Shown here piece after piece: positions 19,228-27,850 of a DNA stretch of 64,000 bases. The notes beneath the pieces are model-generated. The model worked only from the letters and a program-made list of their open reading frames with translations. It searched no databases and was not told the origin of the DNA. Numbering within the stretch: the stretch's first letter is position 1; each line of letters starts with the position of its first letter. The DNA is taken from the NCBI GenBank assembly GCA_022600195.1, contig JAHZKX010000033.1:80009-144008 (forward strand), in the 5' to 3' direction. Source of the DNA: Planctomycetota bacterium (GTDB taxonomy: Bacteria; Planctomycetota; Planctomycetia; Planctomycetales; Planctomycetaceae). Both the position numbers and the translations under genes were made by a program.

Positions 19228-20557
19228 CGGGAGCCTCCGGTTTTGATTCGGATGAAAGTACTTCTGCCAGGTTCATTTCCCGTTCCTGAATCAGCCAATA
19301 GACGATTCCTGCGAGGATGGCAGTACAGCAAATGCCAGCCAGGCCTCCGAATGCCATTTTCCAACCATATTTTTGAGCGATCCACCCGACAGTATGCCCG
19401 GAAAGAATTGCCCCCAGATAACCGGCGGAGTCGACGAGCCCGGCTACCGTCGAACAACCTCGTTTCCCTCCCAGATCGATGGCCATCACGCCTGACAGAA
19501 AAGAATAAGGGGCCATCAGAAAAAACGCAACCAGCGAGAGCAGTGTGAGTGCTAAAACTGGTTTGCCGGAAACATCAACAGTGGCGAGTAAAATCAGTGA
19601 CAACACCAGTAGGATCAGACTGGGAAGCACTACTCTGCCATGTCTGCCCCGCAGGCGATCTGATGTGATTCCCGCCAGATACGTTGAGCAACCTCCCACC
19701 AGGGGAAACAGCATGCTGCCCATTGCTGCACCGCCGATATTAATTTGCGCCACTTCATACAGAAAAGTAGGCGTCCAGAAATTGAATGTTTCCCTTACCA
19801 GAGTCAGGCTGAAATTCATGATACAAATCAGCCAGAATAACGGACTGGCCATGAGTGGTTCCAAGACCGCTTTAATGGAGATTCTCTCTGCATGATTTCC
19901 CTCTTCGCCGAACACGTTGATGGGATTCGCACTCGGTTCCGGAATACCTACCTCATTCGGGCTTGATTTTAAAGTGCGATAAACAAAAACAGCGATCAAA
20001 GTCAGAGAGATGGCGGCTACGAAAAAAATCGCGCGCCAGTTTGCCAGAAATCCGAGAGCGGAATAGGATTCGCCAAGGGAGATCAGTCCGCCGAGATAAA
20101 AGCGGGCGAACGCATCGCCGAATAAAAAGGAGAGCGAAAGAATGGCCATCACTGTTGCGTGCCGCTCTACGGGAAACCAGCGAGAGGCTGTTTTCACTAA
20201 CGCCACCCAGCCCATTGATTGAACAAAACGATTAAACGCCCAGATGATGACAAACAGGGTCAGCCCCGAGACCAGCCCAAACAGAATCGTAAAAATAATC
20301 GAGCAGATCATACCCGTCATGAAAAGTAATTTTCCGCCGAGGAAGTCACCCAGATAACCATTGATTATTTTTCCAATGGCATACAGCATGACACCCACCG
20401 AGGCAACCGTACCCATTTCGACTTTGGTAAATCCCTCTTTGAGCAGTAAAGGCGTGGCAACCGCCAGATTGGAGCGGCAAATATAATAGCCGACATATCC
20501 CAGAAACAGACTCAATAGAGTCAATCGCTGCCAGTTTCTGGTTGGGTCTTTTGCCAT
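19220..20557 (-). CDS. MFS transporter, organophosphate (OPA) family
   Basis: 445 residues with about 12 predicted membrane helices. The N-terminus RxxLTLLSLFLGYVGYYICRSNLAVATP-like segment and the GYLGDFLGGK loop resemble GlpT/UhpT/PgtP-type organophosphate:phosphate antiporters. It lies between the flavin oxidoreductase (14-bp gap) and the HD gene (8-bp overlap). Its job is therefore probably to import 2-aminoethylphosphonate or a related phosphonate through the inner membrane, perhaps in exchange for phosphate. No ABC-type PhnSTUV importer is seen nearby. Confidence 0.85.
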   Translation of the reverse strand: MAKDPTRNWQRLTLLSLFLGYVGYYICRSNLAVATPLLLKEGFTKVEMGTVASVGVMLYAIGKIINGYLGDFLGGKLLFMTGMICSIIFTILFGLVSGLTLFVIIWAFNRFVQSMGWVALVKTASRWFPVERHATVMAILSLSFLFGDAFARFYLGGLISLGESYSALGFLANWRAIFFVAAISLTLIAVFVYRTLKSSPNEVGIPEPSANPINVFGEEGNHAERISIKAVLEPLMASPLFWLICIMNFSLTLVRETFNFWTPTFLYEVAQINIGGAAMGSMLFPLVGGCSTYLAGITSDRLRGRHGRVVLPSLILLVLSLILLATVDVSGKPVLALTLLSLVAFFLMAPYSFLSGVMAIDLGGKRGCSTVAGLVDSAGYLGAILSGHTVGWIAQKYGWKMAFGGLAGICCTAILAGIVYWLIQEREMNLAEVLSSESKPEAPDA

Positions 20558-20571
20558 CGATATTTACTTTG

Positions 20572-21729
20572 TTAAAGAGAGAGGTGTCCGATATTTTCTT
20601 TTGCGAGCCCGGGTCCTGTCGTCATTCCCTTGCCCCCGATTCCTGTAATGAGGTGGATATGATCACCGCGAGAATGCTGAAAGAGTCCTGCTGACTTTTC
20701 CTCAGTATAGATACCACACCAGCGATCAATGACCTGAAAATCCAGATGCACAAACATATTTCGCGCATAATTAATAATTTGTGATTCAATTTCTGCGGAC
20801 AGAAACTCGTCCGGCGGTTCGTCTGAGTAGGAATGAGAATCACCGAGTATGAATTCATCATTCGCATTTTGAGTCATCCAGATTTGAATGCCGTGATCTT
20901 GTATCTTCTGATCTGGTAAGGTTAAAGAAATATCCTGTGAACGCTGCGCTTGTAGAAATGCAGGATAGCGTGTCAGCGCAATGGGGGATGCAATACTTGT
21001 TCCCAGCTTGCGATTTTCGGGATTGGACAATTTCAGCATTTGCAGTTTGCAGTAGTGCAAATTACTTTCGGTATAGATTTCTGGAAACAGGGTCTGAAGA
21101 TCGGCACCCGAGCAGACAAAAGTGTGCTGTGCCTGAAACAAGTTTCCATCGGCGGTTTTGATTCGAATCTGATCGTTACCTTGCTCGACAGAGACAACAG
21201 TTGTATTCGGCAGGTAATCACAGTCGGAGATATTGGCAATCCAGTTGATAAAAGCACGAAAAAACTCTCTGGGGTCGAACTGCAGATCGCGCGGAAAGTA
21301 GAGACTTCCCTTGCAGAATGCCGGGTTCAGGCAGCTATTCAAATTGATGGTCTGCTCCGAGTTTAAAAATTCCGCCGGGCAATGATCGTCATTCTGCGTT
21401 TGAGACATGTGTTTTAAAAAACGGGCTTCCTCTTCCGTATGCGCCAGATATTGAGTTCCGGAATGGCGGAGCGGAATTCCCAGAATGTCACTTAGCTCGG
21501 AATAAATCTCGCGAGAGGCGAATGCACGTTCACGCCAGATGCCCTCGGGCATGGCGCTCGGAATGATCAGCCCAAAATTTCTGACAGAAGCCCGTAATGG
21601 AGAGCGATCCCGTTCGATCAACAGTGTTTTGAAACCTCGTCGCATGGAATGATAGGCATGAAACGCGCCTAGAACGCCGCCTCCGATCACGATGACATCG
21701 TAATTGCTCTGATAAGATGGTGCAGACAT
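20572..21729 (-). CDS. FAD-dependent oxidoreductase of phosphonate operons
   Basis: 385 residues with the DAO fold. The dinucleotide-binding motif DVIVIGGGVLGAFHAYH is at residues 10-26, and a second FAD contact, ITGIGGKGMTTGPGLA, is near the C-terminus. It is the first gene of the operon and matches the 'FAD dependent oxidoreductase TIGR03364' class found with phnW/phnX. Some relatives have recently been shown to oxidise 2-aminoethylphosphonate or its N-methylated forms to phosphonoacetaldehyde. Which subtype this is cannot be told from sequence alone. It would feed the same intermediate as PhnW, adding substrates to the pathway. Confidence 0.85.
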   Translation of the reverse strand: MSAPSYQSNYDVIVIGGGVLGAFHAYHSMRRGFKTLLIERDRSPLRASVRNFGLIIPSAMPEGIWRERAFASREIYSELSDILGIPLRHSGTQYLAHTEEEARFLKHMSQTQNDDHCPAEFLNSEQTINLNSCLNPAFCKGSLYFPRDLQFDPREFFRAFINWIANISDCDYLPNTTVVSVEQGNDQIRIKTADGNLFQAQHTFVCSGADLQTLFPEIYTESNLHYCKLQMLKLSNPENRKLGTSIASPIALTRYPAFLQAQRSQDISLTLPDQKIQDHGIQIWMTQNANDEFILGDSHSYSDEPPDEFLSAEIESQIINYARNMFVHLDFQVIDRWCGIYTEEKSAGLFQHSRGDHIHLITGIGGKGMTTGPGLAKENIGHLSL

Positions 21730-22012
21730 GGTTCAGAAACATGTTAAGCGGGAATGAAAAAATGAGAAGCTCTCGGCTCGACTTCGTTGTGTATTAAAAA
21801 GTATGTCGGATTCAATTGAAAATACAATGACAAATCGCTCAGTATCAATAACTATATTGACATCATGGTGGCGGCAGGTGGTGCATTGGCTTGATTACGT
21901 CTTCAGGATAGAATCTTACGTTTGCTATTGGTACGATCAAAGTACTACACAAGAGATTGATAGAAACCTTCTTTTTTGATTGAGCCTGCTTTTTTTGAAT
22001 GAGGAAGACGAG
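21730..22012. other. Divergent promoter region of the phosphonate operon
   Basis: About 283 bp between the phosphonate operon (minus) and the formamidase-like gene (plus). No regulator gene and no obvious operator or Pho-box repeat was found by eye. The frame of the plus-strand gene opens at 21980, but its real start is at 22013. Confidence 0.45.
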
Positions 22013-23440
22013 ATGATTCAAATCTGCTATCGGGCGGTATTGACGGTTTGTGTTTCAGGTCTAATGACAGGGTCTTTGTTCGCTGTCGACGACGATGCCG
22101 GCTCTCTTTTTATCGAGGGCTATACCAATCTGCTGAGCTATGAGCCGGGAGAGACGATCGCCTTTCACCTTTCCAGTTCCGAGCCTCAATATACGGTTGA
22201 AATCACACGGCTGGGACAGGAGAAGAAGACGGTCTTTAAGGAAACGCGAAAGAATGGAGCTGCTCACCCCGTTCCGGAAAATGCGTCATCTCATGGTTGC
22301 AAGTGGCCGGCGGCGTTTGAACTCACAGTGCCCGACTCATGGAAGAGCGGTTATTACAATGTGCGTCTTTCAGTCCGCGATCGAGGTGGGAAGTTCATTC
22401 AGCGGAATTCCCGAACCGCGGAATCGAAGCTGTTTTTCATCGTGCGACCCAAACAGCCGGGAACTCAGTCGAAAATTCTGATTCAGCTCAGCACGAATAC
22501 CTACAACGCATACAACAACTGGGGCGGCTCCAGCCTTTACGGCTATCATGGTCGAGCCAATTTACAGGGTCATCGTGTCTCTTTTGATCGGCCGCTGGCC
22601 GGACAATTTTCAAACTGGGAATATCCGTTTATTGTCTGGGCAGAAAGCAATGGATATCAACTTGATTACGCTGCCAACAGCGATCTGGAACACCATCCAG
22701 AACTCTTGCAACATTATAAGCTGGTCTTGAGTGTTGGCCACGATGAATACTGGTCGGCACCGATGCGTGATCATCTGGAGAACTACATCAAGCAGGGAGG
22801 CAATGTGGCTTTTTTCAGTGGGAATTCGGTTTGCTGGCAGGTGCGCAGTGAAGATTCCGGTCGTGCGTTGACCTGTTGGAAGCAGTGGTACAATCAGGAT
22901 CCCGTTTTCACAGAAGGAGATCAGAGCCTGTTATCTACACTCTGGAGTCACCATCTTGTTAAACGCCCTGAGAATCAGCTGACGGGTGTCGGGTTTCTTT
23001 ATGGTGGTTATCATAAAAGTCATGGCCAGTTCATGGATGGCTCAGGCGCTTATAAAGTTCACCGTCCCACGCACTGGGTGTTTGAAAAAACAGGTATCAA
23101 ACAAGGAGATGAGTTTGGCGGCAAAGATACCATCGTGGGTTATGAGTGTGATGGCTGCCAGTTTGAAATGAAAGATGGTTTACCCGTTCCGACCTATAAG
23201 GATGGTACGCCACGCACGTTTCAGATTCTGGCATCCTGTCCTGCGAAATGGGCTCCCGGCGATAGCCTGTGGTATGACCGTTTTGATAAAGATCGCGTGG
23301 GTGCGGCGATTCTGGGAATGTATACCAACGGCGGCACGGTCTTCACCGTTGGCAGCACAGACTGGGCGCATGGCTTGCGAGGTAAAGATCCGATTGTGCA
23401 ACAGATGACGAAGAATATTCTGGATCGTTTATCCAGGTAA
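22013..23440 (+). CDS. Secreted N,N-dimethylformamidase beta-subunit-like protein
   Basis: 475 residues. The ATG at 22013 is preceded by GAGGA with a 7-base gap, and the protein opens with a Sec signal peptide (VLTVCVSGLMTGSLFA). A beta-sandwich N-terminal part (about 25-150, with EGYTNLLSYEPGETIAFHLS) precedes a glutamine-amidotransferase-like core with SVGHDEYWSAPMRDHLE and GGNVAFFSGNSVCW. The core matches the domain named after the large subunit of dimethylformamidase, a family that is widespread and mostly uncharacterised. A signal peptide argues against cytoplasmic formamide metabolism. It converges with the acetyltransferase gene 3 bp downstream. Confidence 0.75.
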   Translation: MIQICYRAVLTVCVSGLMTGSLFAVDDDAGSLFIEGYTNLLSYEPGETIAFHLSSSEPQYTVEITRLGQEKKTVFKETRKNGAAHPVPENASSHGCKWPAAFELTVPDSWKSGYYNVRLSVRDRGGKFIQRNSRTAESKLFFIVRPKQPGTQSKILIQLSTNTYNAYNNWGGSSLYGYHGRANLQGHRVSFDRPLAGQFSNWEYPFIVWAESNGYQLDYAANSDLEHHPELLQHYKLVLSVGHDEYWSAPMRDHLENYIKQGGNVAFFSGNSVCWQVRSEDSGRALTCWKQWYNQDPVFTEGDQSLLSTLWSHHLVKRPENQLTGVGFLYGGYHKSHGQFMDGSGAYKVHRPTHWVFEKTGIKQGDEFGGKDTIVGYECDGCQFEMKDGLPVPTYKDGTPRTFQILASCPAKWAPGDSLWYDRFDKDRVGAAILGMYTNGGTVFTVGSTDWAHGLRGKDPIVQQMTKNILDRLSR

Positions 23441-23443
23441 GGA

Positions 23444-24049
23444 TCAACCTGGCACCAAGGCATCCCTTTCCATTCTGGTGATGCGATAGAGGACATGATT
23501 TCTTAACGGATCGTCTTCTGCCAATGTGGGATGATCAAAATTTTCAATATAGGACATGCCGATTTTTTCCATGACACGTCTTGATGCGCCATTAGCGGGG
23601 ACCGTAAAGGAAAAGACCTCATTCAAATGACATTGAGTGAACCCGAATTCCAAAGCGGCTCGCGCGCCTTCGCTGGCGTATCCCTGATTCCAAAAGGGAA
23701 CATCCAGGCGCCAGCCAATTTCAACGCAGGGTGTAAAATGGGCCGTGAATTTCGGAACTGACAGACCTATGAACCCTGCGAATTGTTGCTGGTCTTTTAT
23801 TTCGACAGCCCAGAGACCAAAGCCATGCTTTTCAAAATGAGTTTTGATTCGTTTGACCATTTGCGCACTCTCTTCATATGAGAGTGTGCCGGGTAAATGC
23901 TGCATCACGCGTTGGTTTGCGTTTAGCTTTGCAAAGGGAGCCACATCGGTATCACGCCACTCTCTGAGAATGAGTCGAGACGTTTCCAATGTGCTGCTCC
24001 TCTTGAAATAACCAATCGAATTTCGTGCTGCGGTAATTTCACTACGCAT
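23444..24049 (-). CDS. GNAT-family N-acetyltransferase (RimJ/RimL type)
   Basis: 201 residues. LETSRLILREWRDTDVAPF near residue 21 is the typical start of RimJ/L-like acetyltransferases. The acetyl-CoA region is WNQGYASEGARAALEFGF, and NEVFSFTVPANGASRRVMEKIGM is the conserved late segment. The first 20 residues look extra to the family, so the real start could be further in. It uses acetyl-CoA on an amino group of a protein or small molecule; the target cannot be told. It is a single gene. Confidence 0.85.
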   Translation of the reverse strand: MRSEITAARNSIGYFKRSSTLETSRLILREWRDTDVAPFAKLNANQRVMQHLPGTLSYEESAQMVKRIKTHFEKHGFGLWAVEIKDQQQFAGFIGLSVPKFTAHFTPCVEIGWRLDVPFWNQGYASEGARAALEFGFTQCHLNEVFSFTVPANGASRRVMEKIGMSYIENFDHPTLAEDDPLRNHVLYRITRMERDALVPG

Positions 24050-24227
24050 TTGATGGCTCTAAAATAAGGAAAATTTCTAGAAATCAATTCAAAATCAAAA
24101 TTTAAGTAGGGGTGAGAACGAGATTGAAATCCGTTGACTACTGTGTTTCAATAGAGAAACAAGATTAATTTATACGAACCCAATGAATCCCTCCTGAATT
24201 TCAGAGTCTTCTCGGAGCTATAGTTTG

Positions 24228-27200
24228 ATGAAACTTCTTTGTCTCGTATCATCGTTTGTGTTGATTAGTTTTTCCTCTGTCGATTTACTTCTGGCTGAAG
24301 ATTCGACAAGCAAGCCTGCTTTGATTCAGGTTCCCGGTGCCTGGGAAGAACAGTCAGACGGAAAATATTCTGATCTGGACGGGTACGCCTGGTATCGTTG
24401 TTATGTCAAAGTTCCCAAAAACTGGGCCGACATGACCGCGCGTCCGCTCTGGAGGGATTCGGTCACTCTCTCGATTGAAAAACTTGCCGATGCACATGAA
24501 GTCTATATTAATGGGACACGCATTGGTCAAATTGGCAGCTTCCCCCCCGAGTACGCCAGCGGCTTTGAAAAATATCAGCGTTATAAAGTCCCACCCGGTA
24601 CATTGAAAATCGGGAAATATAATACGATTGCCATTCGCGTCTATAACCAGAAAGGCCCGGGCGGTTTTCGCGGTGTGCCTCCGATTCTGGCTGGTTACTT
24701 CCTGGAAAATGCTCTTAAAGGAGAATGGGAATTCTTACCCGGTGATAATCTGAAGTGGGCGACAGTCGCACGCGATGAAAAACCGGCCCATGCGGCTTTC
24801 GATGAATTCATTCCTGCGACGTCCACATTAAAACGATCTGCGAAACTTTCTCCCGGTCGTCGGATGGCTCCGGAAAAATCAATGGAGTTGTTTGAAACCG
24901 ATGGCGATATGGTCGTGGAGCAATTGCTGACAGAACCCTTAATCGGCCAGCCTCTGTTTATGAGTTTTGATGAGCGGGGTCGTATGTGGGTGGCGCAGTA
25001 TCGACAGTATCCCTATCCCGCTGGCTTAAAAGTTTTGAGCCGCAATAAATATTATCGAATGGAATTCGATCGCGTACCTCCGCCACCACCCAACCACTTT
25101 CCCGGCAACGACCGGATTTCCATCCATGAGGATACGAACGGCGATGGAAAATACGATAAGCATAAAGTGTTCGCCGGCGATCTGAACATTGCGACTTCCG
25201 TGGTCAAAGGACGTGGCGGAGTCTGGGTGCTCAATCCGCCTTACCTCATGTTTTATCCCGATAAGAATAATGATGATATTCCGGATGCGGACCCTGAAGT
25301 TCATTTAAGGGGTCTGGGGATTTCCGATACGCATTCCGCGCCGAACAGTCTGCAGTGGGGTCCTGACGGCTGGTTATATATCGTTCAAGGGAGCAACGTG
25401 GTTTCTCATTTAAAAAACAGTGACAAACCTGACGCAAAATCGATTTACTGTGAAGGGCCCGGGATCTGGCGTTATCATCCGGAAACAAAACGCTACGAGC
25501 TTTTCGCAGAAGGAGGCGGGAACGCCTTTGGTCTGGAAATCGATGCCGCGGGTCGGGCTTATTCGGGTCATAATGGAGGTGGCACACGCGGATTTTATTA
25601 TGTGCAGGGCGGCTACTACGAAAAAGGAACCGAGAGAAAGTATGGCAATGTGAGTAACCCGTATGCGTTCGGCTTGCTGCCTTTTATGAAACATTCCAAG
25701 ACACCCCGGTTCAGTCATGCTTTTGTCAAATACGAGGGAGATACACTGCCCGAAGAATACAAGGGCAAACTCTTATCGGTTGATCCGCTGCATCAGTATG
25801 TTGTGCTTTCCGAAATCGATCCGCTGGGATCTTCATTTGAAACAAAAGATATCGGATTTCCCTTACGCAGTACTGACTTTGGGTTTCGCCCCATTGAAAT
25901 CAAAGTCGGCCCTGATGGCGCGGTGTATGTCGCTGACTTCTATGAAGAGTTCATTGCTCATGGACAACACTATCAAGGGCAGGTCGATCCGAACTCCGGT
26001 CGTATTTATCGTTTTAAATCGAAAGGAGCCAAGCCGCGTAAAATTGGTGATCTCAGTAAAAAATCAACGCGTGAATTGATTGAATTGCTCAAGCATCCCA
26101 ATGAATGGCATCGACGCACGGCGCTGCGGCTGATTGGAGATCGCAAAGATCAATCAGTGAATCCCACATTGAAACAATGGATCAAAGAGAACGATGGGCA
26201 GCTGGCCCTCGAAGCGTTTTGGGCGTTGAATTTATGTCAGGGATTTGATGATGCGGTTGCGGAAGAAACGCTCAAACATACGAATCCACTGGTACGCTTC
26301 TGGACCGTGCGCCTGCTGGGTGATGACAAGGTGGTATCCAGTCAACTGAGACCGAAACTGATTGAAATGGTAACGAAGGAACCGAATGCAGAAGTGCGCG
26401 GCCAACTGGCGGCCACAGCACGGCGTCTGCCTGCGGATGTCTGTCTTCCCATTGTTGATGCTCTGACTGACTATCCAGAAGATCTTGAGGATCGGCATCA
26501 GCCTTTGATGGTCTGGTGGGCGCTGGAATCAAAAACGGCCTCTGATCGGGATCAGGCGATTGCTTTGTTTAAGAACAAGGAAATCTGGAGTCGGCCACTG
26601 GTGCAGAAAGCGATACTGGAACGATTGATTCGTCGTTATGCGACAGCCGGCGGTCGGACGAATTTGATTACCTGTGCAAAGCTGTTTGAACTGGCACCGG
26701 ATACGGTTTCGCAGAAGGCATTGATGTCGGGTTTTGAAAGTTCGTTCAAAGGGCAATCATTGGCTGGTTTGCCTGAGGTGCTGGTGAAAGCGCTTGCAAA
26801 TGCCGGTGGTGGTTCAACGACATTACAGATGCGGCTCGGCAATAAAAGTGCGATTGAGCTGGCGCTGAATGCGTTAAAAACGCCTGGCAAGAATCAGCCA
26901 CAACTGGTGGAATATATTCAGGTGCTGGGTGAATTGCAGGAGCCTCGGGCTCTACCCGTGATGCAAACGTTGTTGAATCAGACGAAGAATGCCGACCAGC
27001 AAACCGGTTTGCTGGTGGCGCTGCAGAAATTCAATCAGCCAGAGATCGCTGCGACGATTCTTAAAAACTACGCTGCCTTCCCTGATGATGTACGCGAGGT
27101 GGCACAGAGCACGCTCGTCAGTCGCTCGGACTGGACGCTCGCTTTTCTCACAGCCATTGATAAAGGAACCATCAAGGCAAGTTCCATTCCCGAAGATCTG

Positions 27201-27755
27201 GTGCGCAAGATGACCATTCATCAGGATAAGCAGATTGCCTCTCTGGTGGCTAAGCACTGGAAGGAAGTGAAGGGGGCCTCGAATCAGCAGATGCAGGCCA
27301 GCATCTCGCGCATTTCGGGATTGCTGAAAGCGGTCAGCACGGACGTGTATCATGGAAAGGAACTCTATCAGCATAGTTGTGCGAAGTGTCACATTTTGTT
27401 TGGCGAGGGAAAACGAGTAGGGCCCGAGCTGACCCAGTATAAACGTGATGACTCGTTACGTATGCTGATGCACATTGTGAATCCGAGTGCGGAAATTCGG
27501 GAAGGATACGAAACCTATCTGGTGATAACCGATGATGGTCTTGTGGTTTCCGGTTTTTTGTTTGATCAGGACAAACAGATTGTCGTGATTCGTGGTGCCG
27601 ACGGTCAGAATGTGACCATCAAACGTGAAAACATTGACGAGATGATCAAGCAACCGAAGTCACTCATGCCGGAAGGTTTGCTGGATAAACTCAGCGATCA
27701 GGATTTACGTGATCTGTTTGGTTTTCTGCGTAGCAGTCAGCCAGTGTTTAAGTAA
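24228..27755 (+). CDS. Giant propeller-HEAT-cytochrome c protein with sugar-binding-like N-terminus
   Basis: 1175 residues from the ATG at 24228 (the frame starts one codon earlier with TTG). Order: signal peptide (1-24). A jelly-roll domain like those of sialate acetylesterases and family 2 glycosidases (about 30-165, WYRCYVKVPKNW and EVYINGTRIGQIG). A six-bladed dehydrogenase-like propeller (about 215-600), with a calcium-type DTNGDGKYD loop. A HEAT-repeat array (about 610-1020). A mono-haem cytochrome c with CAKCH near residue 1052 and the planctomycete haem-domain tail (LMPEGLLDKLSDQDL). The gene at 58.1-61.1 kb is a close paralogue without the N-terminal jelly roll. It is probably a periplasmic redox protein; the substrate is unknown, though the extra domain suggests carbohydrate. 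Confidence 0.85.
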   Translation: MKLLCLVSSFVLISFSSVDLLLAEDSTSKPALIQVPGAWEEQSDGKYSDLDGYAWYRCYVKVPKNWADMTARPLWRDSVTLSIEKLADAHEVYINGTRIGQIGSFPPEYASGFEKYQRYKVPPGTLKIGKYNTIAIRVYNQKGPGGFRGVPPILAGYFLENALKGEWEFLPGDNLKWATVARDEKPAHAAFDEFIPATSTLKRSAKLSPGRRMAPEKSMELFETDGDMVVEQLLTEPLIGQPLFMSFDERGRMWVAQYRQYPYPAGLKVLSRNKYYRMEFDRVPPPPPNHFPGNDRISIHEDTNGDGKYDKHKVFAGDLNIATSVVKGRGGVWVLNPPYLMFYPDKNNDDIPDADPEVHLRGLGISDTHSAPNSLQWGPDGWLYIVQGSNVVSHLKNSDKPDAKSIYCEGPGIWRYHPETKRYELFAEGGGNAFGLEIDAAGRAYSGHNGGGTRGFYYVQGGYYEKGTERKYGNVSNPYAFGLLPFMKHSKTPRFSHAFVKYEGDTLPEEYKGKLLSVDPLHQYVVLSEIDPLGSSFETKDIGFPLRSTDFGFRPIEIKVGPDGAVYVADFYEEFIAHGQHYQGQVDPNSGRIYRFKSKGAKPRKIGDLSKKSTRELIELLKHPNEWHRRTALRLIGDRKDQSVNPTLKQWIKENDGQLALEAFWALNLCQGFDDAVAEETLKHTNPLVRFWTVRLLGDDKVVSSQLRPKLIEMVTKEPNAEVRGQLAATARRLPADVCLPIVDALTDYPEDLEDRHQPLMVWWALESKTASDRDQAIALFKNKEIWSRPLVQKAILERLIRRYATAGGRTNLITCAKLFELAPDTVSQKALMSGFESSFKGQSLAGLPEVLVKALANAGGGSTTLQMRLGNKSAIELALNALKTPGKNQPQLVEYIQVLGELQEPRALPVMQTLLNQTKNADQQTGLLVALQKFNQPEIAATILKNYAAFPDDVREVAQSTLVSRSDWTLAFLTAIDKGTIKASSIPEDLVRKMTIHQDKQIASLVAKHWKEVKGASNQQMQASISRISGLLKAVSTDVYHGKELYQHSCAKCHILFGEGKRVGPELTQYKRDDSLRMLMHIVNPSAEIREGYETYLVITDDGLVVSGFLFDQDKQIVVIRGADGQNVTIKRENIDEMIKQPKSLMPEGLLDKLSDQDLRDLFGFLRSSQPVFK

Positions 27756-27850
27756 TCGAGACAGAGCGTTTCATACTCTATGTGGTTCTCGCCGGTGGCA
27801 ACGGCGTGCGCTGCTTGCGTTCCATTAAATTGAAAAGGATCGAGTGGGAG

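Noticed and set aside
18865..19548. 227-codon plus-strand frame across HD and transporter genes
   Set aside because: It crosses two well-supported genes on the opposite strand; shadow frame.
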